A stretch of DNA of 64,000 nt, taken from assembly GCA_026388255.1 (NCBI GenBank), contig JAPLKC010000025.1:1-64000 (forward strand), read 5' to 3'. Shown piece by piece: positions 54,140 to 61,457 of this stretch. Below the pieces are notes generated by a model. It had not been told where the DNA came from. It saw only the letters and a list, made by a program, of their open reading frames with translations, and did no database searches. Origin of the DNA: Pseudomonadota bacterium (lineage in GTDB: Bacteria > Desulfobacterota > Syntrophorhabdia > Syntrophorhabdales > Syntrophorhabdaceae). The translations under genes and the position numbers were made by a program. Every line of letters begins with the position of its first letter. Position 1 is the first letter of the stretch.

Positions 54140-55636
54140 ATGGATGACAAGATAACGATTTTAGTCGTCGATGATGAAAAGGGTATCCGCGAAGGCTGCC
54201 GGAGAATCCTTGCAAGCGAAGGTTTTGACGTTAATGTGGCAGCTAATGGTAAAGAAGGCCTGGAAATGGTAATGGCCAGACCATATGATCTCATGCTTGT
54301 TGATTTAATGATGCCCGGCATGGGCGGTCTGGAGATGATGGAGCAGGTAAGAAAGATTGATCCTGAAATCATCATGATTGTTATCACCGGTTTCGCCACT
54401 ATTGAGACTGCCGTTAATGCAATGAAACGCGGCGCCTACGACTACATTCCAAAACCTTTTACGCCTGACCAGTTGCTTGCTTTTGTAAACAGGGGTCTGG
54501 AAAAACGCCGTTTGAGCATACAAGCAAAGCGGCTTATGGAAGAGAGGGATCAGAAGCTGCTGGAAGTTGCAAATGAGCGTTCGAAGACCCATACAATAAT
54601 AAACTCCATTGCCGACGGCATATTAGTAATCAACAGGGAGCGCCAGCTTGTGCTGTTTAACCCTGCTGCAATAAAAATGCTTGCATTAGGTGGAAAGCTT
54701 GAACCCGGAAAAGATATTAGTGAGATTATTATGAACGGAGATTTAATCCGTATTATTGAAAAAGGGTTCAGTTCCGAATCATCCCAGTATACAATGCTGT
54801 CGGAAGAGGTTGAGCTGTCAACGCCGATTAACAAGACATTGATGGTAAATGTTTCAAAGGTAAGAGATGAGATGGGACAGGACTTCGGGGTTGTCAGCAC
54901 CATGCGTGACATAACAAGCTTGAAGGAGATAAACCAGATAAAATCACAGTTTGTAGCAATGGTAACACACGAGTTGAGGGCCCCGCTCTCCGCCATTGAA
55001 GGATATCTTTCCGCATATTTAACCCAGGCAGCAGGAAGCGACCCGCAGATGTACAAACAAATGATGGAACGTGCAAAACAACGGGCACATTCATTGCTTG
55101 AGCTTATTAATGATCTTTTGCAGTACAGCCGCCTTGAGGTGAAGTCTGTTGCAAGGAAAAAGGAGCCTCTTAATATTTCCGATATTATTCTAAGCACTGT
55201 AGAATTGCTTAAAATGCAGGGTACGGCAAAGAACCTTAAGTTTGAAACAGATGTAACCGAACAGTTGCCTCTCATTGAGGCAGACAGGACTGAGATGGAA
55301 CAATTGATTACAAATCTTGTTTCCAATGCAATTAAATATAATGTTAAAAACGGAAAGGTAATAATAAATGCAAGACCCGACGGCAATTTCCTGCATATTA
55401 CAGTAGCCGACACAGGGATAGGAATCGACAAAGAAAGCTTGCCCTGTATTTTTGACGAGTTTTATCGTGTATGCGGGCCTGATACGAGGTATGTAACAGG
55501 CACCGGTCTCGGATTGTCTATAGTAAAAAAGATTGTGGAATCACACTTCGGCCACATTACAATAGACAGTAAGGTAGGCAAGGGTACGGCATTTACCGTT
55601 ATGTTGCCGATTCAACAGGGTAAGGAATCAAAATAA
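54140..55636 (+). CDS. Hybrid REC-PAS-histidine kinase
   Basis: 498 residues. An N-terminal REC domain occupies about 1-120 (V-V-D-D-E-K-G, phospho-Asp in L-V-D-L-M-M-P-G). A coiled linker is followed by a PAS domain at about 150-260 (I-N-S-I-A-D-G-I-L-V-I-N). HisKA has V-T-H-E-L-R-A-P-L near 275, and HATPase has N-L-V-S-N-A-I-K-Y, D-T-G-I-G-I and G-T-G-L-G-L-S-I. It can receive phosphate from the upstream kinase and autophosphorylate in response to the PAS signal, so it forms the second tier of a phosphorelay. No DNA-binding output is encoded in the operon; the final regulator must lie elsewhere. It lies 30 bases before the NfnAB gene. Confidence 0.9.
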   Translation: MDDKITILVVDDEKGIREGCRRILASEGFDVNVAANGKEGLEMVMARPYDLMLVDLMMPGMGGLEMMEQVRKIDPEIIMIVITGFATIETAVNAMKRGAYDYIPKPFTPDQLLAFVNRGLEKRRLSIQAKRLMEERDQKLLEVANERSKTHTIINSIADGILVINRERQLVLFNPAAIKMLALGGKLEPGKDISEIIMNGDLIRIIEKGFSSESSQYTMLSEEVELSTPINKTLMVNVSKVRDEMGQDFGVVSTMRDITSLKEINQIKSQFVAMVTHELRAPLSAIEGYLSAYLTQAAGSDPQMYKQMMERAKQRAHSLLELINDLLQYSRLEVKSVARKKEPLNISDIILSTVELLKMQGTAKNLKFETDVTEQLPLIEADRTEMEQLITNLVSNAIKYNVKNGKVIINARPDGNFLHITVADTGIGIDKESLPCIFDEFYRVCGPDTRYVTGTGLGLSIVKKIVESHFGHITIDSKVGKGTAFTVMLPIQQGKESK

Positions 55637-55666
55637 AGTAAATTTTATTATAAAAAAGGAGAAGAT

Positions 55667-57925
55667 ATGGCAAATGAACCAAAACTTAATGAAATTGTTG
55701 AAAAACGGACATTGGCGCCCTCAATCGTCCTCTTTAAGCTCTATGTACCTGATATCGTTAAAAAAGCCAGACCTGGACAGTTTGTGGTCTTAAGAGTAGA
55801 CGATTACGCAGAGCGTATACCGTTAACTATAGCAGATTTTGACCGGGGAACAGGTTTGCTTACAGTTATATTCCAGGTAGTTGGAACTTCAACACAAAAA
55901 ATGAATAAGTTTGAACAGGGTCAGACAATCCTCGATGTGGTGGGGCCTTTGGGAAAACCGAGTCACATTGAGAGTTTCGGAACAGTCGTCTGCGTAGGCG
56001 GTGGTGTCGGTGTTGCCCCTGTATATCCGATTGCAAAAGCCCTCTTTGAAAAAGGAAATAAGGTTATCAACATTATAGGCGCACGCACAAAGGATATGCT
56101 GATCCTTGAAGAAGAGATGAAGGCGATAAGCACCGAATTATACGTGACAACAGATGATGGAACATACGGTCATCATGGATTTGTTACCGACGTGCTGAAA
56201 AAACTCATCGCAGAAAAAGGAAAGATTGACCTTGTAATAGGCATAGGACCGGTCATGATGATGAAAGCGGTATGTGATGTAACCCGTCCTCATAATTTAA
56301 AGACCGTTGTGAGCTTAAACACTATCATGGTTGACGGCACCGGTATGTGCGGTTGCTGCCGCGCCACTGTCGGTGGAGAAACAAAGTTTGTTTGCGTTGA
56401 CGGCCCGGAATTCGACGGCCACAAGGTTGAATTTAGTGAACTGATGCTCCGTGGAAAGATGTACAACAGGGAAGAGCGTCGTGCCATGTGGGATCACAAA
56501 TGTAAGCTCGAGGAAAAAGAGAAGGCATTGAAAAAATCAAAGAAGCGTGAGCCCATGCCGGAGCAGAACCCGAAAGTAAGGATTCAGAATTTTAACGAAG
56601 TCGCCCTGGGATATGCCAGAGAAAACGCACTTCGTGAGGCGGCGCGCTGCCTGAACTGCAAGAATATGCCCTGCGTTGAGGGATGCCCCGTTAATGTCCA
56701 GATACCCCAGTTTATCAAAAAAATTAAGGATGGCGATTTTATGGGCGCAATCCATACGATAAAAGAAACAAACAGTCTGCCGGCAGTGTGCGGACGCGTC
56801 TGCCCACAGGAAACACAGTGCGAGGAAAAATGTATCCTCGGTAAAAAGGGACAACCCATCGCAATAGGACGGCTTGAGCGTTTTGTCGCTGATTATGAAC
56901 TCAATCAGGGTGATGTACGCGCACCTGAGCCTGCAAAACCGACCGGCAAAAAGATTGCTGTAGTTGGCGCAGGACCTGCAGGATTGACCGTGGCCGGAGA
57001 GATGGCAAAAAAGGGCCATGAGGTAACGATCTTTGAGGCGCTCCATAAGGCAGGCGGCGTTCTTGTTTATGGAATTCCCGAATTCCGTCTTCCCAAGGCA
57101 ATAGTTCAGAGGGAAGTGGATTACGTAGGGAAACTCGGGGCCAGGATAAAGGTTGATATGATTATCGGCCAGACCACAACAGTTGACGAGCTTTTTGAAC
57201 AGGGTTATGATGCGATCTTTGTCGGCACCGGAGCAGGCTTGCCCTACTTTATGGAGGTTCCTGGCGAAAACCTGAACGGTGTCTATTCTGCCAACGAATT
57301 TCTTACCCGGGCTAACTTAATGAAGGCTTACCTCTTCCCTGAGTATGATACACCCGTAAGAGTAGGAAACAAAGTGGCCGTTATCGGCGGCGGTAACGTG
57401 GCAATGGACGGAGCAAGAATTTCAAAGAGAATGGGCGCTGACGATGTATATCTTATTTATCGTCGCTCCCGTGCAGAGATGCCGGCCAGGGCAGAAGAAG
57501 CTCACCACGCGGAAGAAGAAGGCATCGATTTCAGACTGCTCACAGCCCCTGTCAGGGTTATAGGAGATGAGAACGGATGGGTCAAAGGCATCGAATGTGT
57601 GAAGATGGAACTTGGCGAGCCTGATGCATCAGGCAGGAGAAGACCTGTTGAAGTTAAAGGTTCTGAGCATATCATCGACGTGGATGTTATTATTGTGGCT
57701 ATTGGACAGGGCCCTAACCCGATATTGACGTCAACAACAGAAGGATTGAATTTGCGCAAGTCCGGAAACATCGAAGCTGATCCGGAAACAGGCAAGACGA
57801 GCAGGAAGGGCGTATTTGCCGGCGGCGATATTGTAACCGGCGCTGCAACGGTTATTCTTGCAATGGGTGCAGGCAGGAAAGCAGCGGCAGCAATGGAAGA
57901 ATATCTGCAGACCGGGCAATGGTAG
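55667..57925 (+). CDS. nfnAB: NfnAB fusion: NADH-dependent ferredoxin-NADP+ oxidoreductase
   Basis: 752 residues fusing both Nfn subunits. The NfnA half (about 1-280) has R-I-P-L-T-I-A-D (FAD site), G-G-G-V-G-V-A-P-V (NAD site) and a 2Fe-2S centre in D-G-T-G-M-C-G-C-C-R plus a later V-C-V-D. The NfnB half is like the glutamate synthase small chain, with C-L-N-C..C-V-E-G-C-P and C-G-R-V-C-P-Q-E clusters. FAD is bound at V-V-G-A-G-P-A-G-L and NADPH at V-I-G-G-G-N-V-A-M-D. The reaction couples NADH and ferredoxin oxidation to NADP+ reduction by flavin bifurcation, in the cytoplasm. Usually two genes; fused here. Strong AAGGAG site. Last gene of the redox operon, closed by a terminator. Confidence 0.9.
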   Translation: MANEPKLNEIVEKRTLAPSIVLFKLYVPDIVKKARPGQFVVLRVDDYAERIPLTIADFDRGTGLLTVIFQVVGTSTQKMNKFEQGQTILDVVGPLGKPSHIESFGTVVCVGGGVGVAPVYPIAKALFEKGNKVINIIGARTKDMLILEEEMKAISTELYVTTDDGTYGHHGFVTDVLKKLIAEKGKIDLVIGIGPVMMMKAVCDVTRPHNLKTVVSLNTIMVDGTGMCGCCRATVGGETKFVCVDGPEFDGHKVEFSELMLRGKMYNREERRAMWDHKCKLEEKEKALKKSKKREPMPEQNPKVRIQNFNEVALGYARENALREAARCLNCKNMPCVEGCPVNVQIPQFIKKIKDGDFMGAIHTIKETNSLPAVCGRVCPQETQCEEKCILGKKGQPIAIGRLERFVADYELNQGDVRAPEPAKPTGKKIAVVGAGPAGLTVAGEMAKKGHEVTIFEALHKAGGVLVYGIPEFRLPKAIVQREVDYVGKLGARIKVDMIIGQTTTVDELFEQGYDAIFVGTGAGLPYFMEVPGENLNGVYSANEFLTRANLMKAYLFPEYDTPVRVGNKVAVIGGGNVAMDGARISKRMGADDVYLIYRRSRAEMPARAEEAHHAEEEGIDFRLLTAPVRVIGDENGWVKGIECVKMELGEPDASGRRRPVEVKGSEHIIDVDVIIVAIGQGPNPILTSTTEGLNLRKSGNIEADPETGKTSRKGVFAGGDIVTGAATVILAMGAGRKAAAAMEEYLQTGQW

Positions 57926-58014
57926 TCGTCAGTAGTTCTGTATGCTTGCGTGACTAAGGTTGCCGCATCTATAGGCCTCTGGCGGCATCTATAAGTCTCT
58001 GTGATGTTAAAACT
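57926..58014. repeat. Short tandem words before the terminator
   Basis: GCATCTATAGGCCTCTGG is followed directly by GCATCTATAAGTCTCTG, two copies of a roughly 20-base unit. No gene. Confidence 0.5.
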
Positions 58015-58056
58015 AAAGGGGAACCGGAAATATTTCCAGTTCCCCTTTTCTATTTT
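58015..58056 (+). terminator. Rho-independent terminator after NfnAB
   Basis: AAAGGGGAACCGGAAA (58015-58030) pairs with TTTCCAGTTCCCCTTT (58033-58048) with one mismatch, followed by TCTATTTTTG. It is symmetric enough to work in either direction. Confidence 0.8.
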
Positions 58057-58133
58057 TGTTGTTACAATAGTTTGAGACCTGAATACATTAAAAAGGTTGA
58101 AAAGGATCAAAAAAAACAGAGCAGTATGCATAA

Positions 58134-61100
58134 GTGACTGAAAACAACCGGGCATTGTCCCACATCCTCATTGTAAAATCCTCAGCCGGAGCAGGAAAAA
58201 CATATAATCTTGCGTTAAGGTACCTGCAACTCCTCCTTCAGGATAAAATCACAGATTCACCGATAAAAACACACATCTCCAACATTGTCGCCATTACATT
58301 TACCAATAAAGCTGCTCACGAGATGCGTTCCCGCATTATAGAGTGGATGAAACGGATAATCCTCGATCTGCCCTTTGAAGGCTCATCGGGCAGGCCCATA
58401 GATGAAATATTGAAAAACAGGTCCGGGGTAAGCGGCAATGGAACAGAAGATTTAAAAACCCTTGAAGATTCAATCAAAGAGGCAATTGAAATAAATTTCG
58501 AGGCTTTAATTAAAAATTTCTATGATTTTAATGTAAGTACCATCGACAGTTTTGTTAATCTCACACTCAAAGCCTCTGCCTTTAAATTAAATCTCCTGCC
58601 GGATTTTGACATCTCCGTTGATTCTGCAGGCTACATCGATATTGTTCTCCAGGAATGCCTCCAGAAGATACTCGAAGACAATGCTGTGAAGGAAAGGTTT
58701 GACCGGTTTTTAAGGAACTATATCGAGTTGGAAGGCGAGTATGTAAACTGGATACCCAAGGATTTCCTGCGGGATATTATATCCAGCTTCTGGCGTGAAG
58801 AAGCCAAGGAGAACGCAACCTTTATCTATAAGGCAAATATATCGCATATAGAGCGCATCAAAAACCGCATTGAAGAGGAAGTCTCAGGGTTGGGTTCATA
58901 CCTGAAAGCCACTGAGGGGATGAAGCCCGACAAAAGGTTCATCAATGCCCTTGAACAATTCTCCATTTCAAAGAAGTCTGAGATTAAGGGGAGCAGTTAT
59001 TTCTTACGGCCGACTATCGCGGCGTCTCTGAATAAGGGCAGCGCGCAGCCTGACAGTGAGCATGAGGATTTATGGAAAGATATACTGGGATCACTCTCAA
59101 TGTTTTTCGAAGCAGTTTCGGAATCAAAATTTTCTTCCTATGTTGATATCTATTTGCTCTTCAAAAAGGTGCTCAGCAAAGAAATCACACACAACAAAAG
59201 AATTGTACTGATAGAACAACTGAATACACTATTGCAGCACATATTAGATAAAGAACATTTTATCCCTGAAATATATTATGCCCTTGCAGAGCGTTATTCC
59301 CATTTTCTCATAGATGAATTTCAGGACACAAACCACCTCCAGTGGAAAAATGTAGAGATACTTGCAGAAGAGGCCTTAAGCAGAGGGGGTACGCTGTTCC
59401 TTGTGGGCGATAAAAAACAGGCCATATATCGCTGGCGGGGCGGCAAATCCGAACTGGTGGATGAAGTGGCGCTGAAGTACAGCGCCTATCCTGTTTATGA
59501 GTTCAAACTTACAGAAAACTACAGAAGCGATGAATACATCGTAAAATTCAACAATACTGTTTTTGATGCTACCAATCTTAATTCCCTAATAGAATCTACC
59601 GCACAGGCCTATTCCCCTGAAAATATGCCAAATGTCATGGAAACATATGCTGATACTGCCCAGGTATTCATCAGTACAAAAGCGGATAAAGGATACATCA
59701 GCATCGAAAGAATGGTGGAGCAGGCAGATGCTCAAGAACAGGAATTGGTAAAGGATAATTTCAGTTCCCTCTCGAAAGATGAGAAAAATGAGATCACAAA
59801 AGACAGATTCCGGCAAGTGATCCGGCGCATAAAGGACAGGGGCGTTTTTCAGGATAAGGATATTGCCGTCCTTGTGAGGAGAAAGGAAGAGGCGCGCTTT
59901 ATCGTCAGGATACTTCTTGAAACCGGTTTCAGCGTTGAATCGGAATTTACCGTAAACGTAAGGAATAACCATCTCGTAAAAGAGATGATAGACTTTTTAA
60001 GCTTTATTAATGCCCCGGATGATGATCTTGCCTTTGCCGGTTTTCTTACGGGCAGCATCTTTCAAAACAGAACATTGCTGCCTGAAGGCCGGATCATCCA
60101 ATGGATTGAGCACAACAGGATAAAGGGCAATTCAGGCTATCTCTATGAGACGTTCAAAGAGTCCCATAAAAATATCTGGGATGAATATTTTGAATATTTT
60201 TTTAAACGTGCCGGGTATCTGCCGCTGTACGAACTTGTTGTACTCTTCCTGAAAAAGTGGCGGATACTGATAAACTATCCCGGGGATGCACCTTATTTTA
60301 TGCATGTTTGTGAACTTATAAAAGAAAGAGAGGCACTTGAAGGCAATAACCTCAATAAATTCCTGCAATTCTGGAACGGAAATTCAAGTATATTCTTCCG
60401 GGATAGCCAGGAAGGAGAAAAGCCCTTCCTTTTAAATACCTTTGAAGGGACAAATGCCGTTAAGGTCATGACAATTCACCGGGCAAAGGGGCTTCAATTT
60501 CCCGTTGTCATCCTTCCCTTTTTAAAGCTAAATGCCTTCGGTGTTTCCGATGCAAGGAACAAGACAAAATATTTCGTAAGAGAAAAAGAGGACATGCATC
60601 TGCTGTATATAAAAAAGGACTTTACAAAATATTCGCAAAAGTTAAATAAAATCTATCAGGAAAAAGAAGCCGAATACCTCCTTGACGAACTTAATAATAT
60701 GTACGTTGCCTGTACACGCGCTCAGAAAGAACTCTATATATTTCTGGGCGATTCAAAAAGGCAGAAAAACTATTTAATTGATTACCTCTTTCAAATTGAA
60801 GGTCTGAAGGCATATATACATGGCGATGTTATTGAAATGGGCAGGCAGACAAATGCAGTACCGCCGGAAGACGGGGGAAAGGAGACAGGAGACAAAACAA
60901 AAACAGACGCCGGGAGCCTGTTATTTGATGATTTGGGAGATGATATAAAATGGATGGAAAAAATCGGCACGAAGCTTGAAGGAGTGCCTGGTTTTTTTAA
61001 AGAGCAGTTGTTTGCAAAAAAGAAGGGCGATGTCATTCACTATATACTTTCCTTGATTACAAGGCTGCCCGATCAATATGAAGGGTTTTTAGATACATGT

Positions 61101-61457
61101 ATATCTGCCGGTATAGCAAGATATGTATTTCATCCTTATGCCCGTGAGATTCGGAAAATGATTGTCAACGTCTTTCTAAACCTTGAATTTAAGAGGTTCT
61201 TCCAGCCGGAAGAAGGTGCGCTGGTATATACGGAAAAGGAGATTATAGACAGCCGCGGCAATGCCTATAAAGTCGACAGAATAACGATAACGGATGATTG
61301 CATTGATATTGTAGATTTTAAGACAGGCGAAACCCGCTCAGGGGAACATGCCCGTCAGATCATGCATTATGCCGGTCTAATTGAAAATATCCATCCGGAC
61401 AAGCCAATAAAGAAATACATCCTCTATCTTGATGAGGGCGGGATAAAAGAGGTATGA
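58134..61457 (+). CDS. AddA/RecB-like helicase-nuclease
   Basis: 1107 residues of UvrD/RecB family. Walker A is S-S-A-G-A-G-K-T at 16-23. Q-D-T-N-H-L-Q-W marks motif II/III (about residue 395), Y-R-W-R-G-G-K-S and N-Y-R-S-D follow, and M-T-I-H-R-A-K-G-L-Q-F is motif V near 780. A C-terminal RecB-type nuclease has V-D-R near 1047 and V-D-F-K-T-G about 15 residues on. It unwinds and degrades DNA ends for recombinational repair. GTG start with a weak ribosome site. The next gene starts in its stop (ATGA), so the two form a complex. Confidence 0.88.
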   Translation: MTENNRALSHILIVKSSAGAGKTYNLALRYLQLLLQDKITDSPIKTHISNIVAITFTNKAAHEMRSRIIEWMKRIILDLPFEGSSGRPIDEILKNRSGVSGNGTEDLKTLEDSIKEAIEINFEALIKNFYDFNVSTIDSFVNLTLKASAFKLNLLPDFDISVDSAGYIDIVLQECLQKILEDNAVKERFDRFLRNYIELEGEYVNWIPKDFLRDIISSFWREEAKENATFIYKANISHIERIKNRIEEEVSGLGSYLKATEGMKPDKRFINALEQFSISKKSEIKGSSYFLRPTIAASLNKGSAQPDSEHEDLWKDILGSLSMFFEAVSESKFSSYVDIYLLFKKVLSKEITHNKRIVLIEQLNTLLQHILDKEHFIPEIYYALAERYSHFLIDEFQDTNHLQWKNVEILAEEALSRGGTLFLVGDKKQAIYRWRGGKSELVDEVALKYSAYPVYEFKLTENYRSDEYIVKFNNTVFDATNLNSLIESTAQAYSPENMPNVMETYADTAQVFISTKADKGYISIERMVEQADAQEQELVKDNFSSLSKDEKNEITKDRFRQVIRRIKDRGVFQDKDIAVLVRRKEEARFIVRILLETGFSVESEFTVNVRNNHLVKEMIDFLSFINAPDDDLAFAGFLTGSIFQNRTLLPEGRIIQWIEHNRIKGNSGYLYETFKESHKNIWDEYFEYFFKRAGYLPLYELVVLFLKKWRILINYPGDAPYFMHVCELIKEREALEGNNLNKFLQFWNGNSSIFFRDSQEGEKPFLLNTFEGTNAVKVMTIHRAKGLQFPVVILPFLKLNAFGVSDARNKTKYFVREKEDMHLLYIKKDFTKYSQKLNKIYQEKEAEYLLDELNNMYVACTRAQKELYIFLGDSKRQKNYLIDYLFQIEGLKAYIHGDVIEMGRQTNAVPPEDGGKETGDKTKTDAGSLLFDDLGDDIKWMEKIGTKLEGVPGFFKEQLFAKKKGDVIHYILSLITRLPDQYEGFLDTCISAGIARYVFHPYAREIRKMIVNVFLNLEFKRFFQPEEGALVYTEKEIIDSRGNAYKVDRITITDDCIDIVDFKTGETRSGEHARQIMHYAGLIENIHPDKPIKKYILYLDEGGIKEV

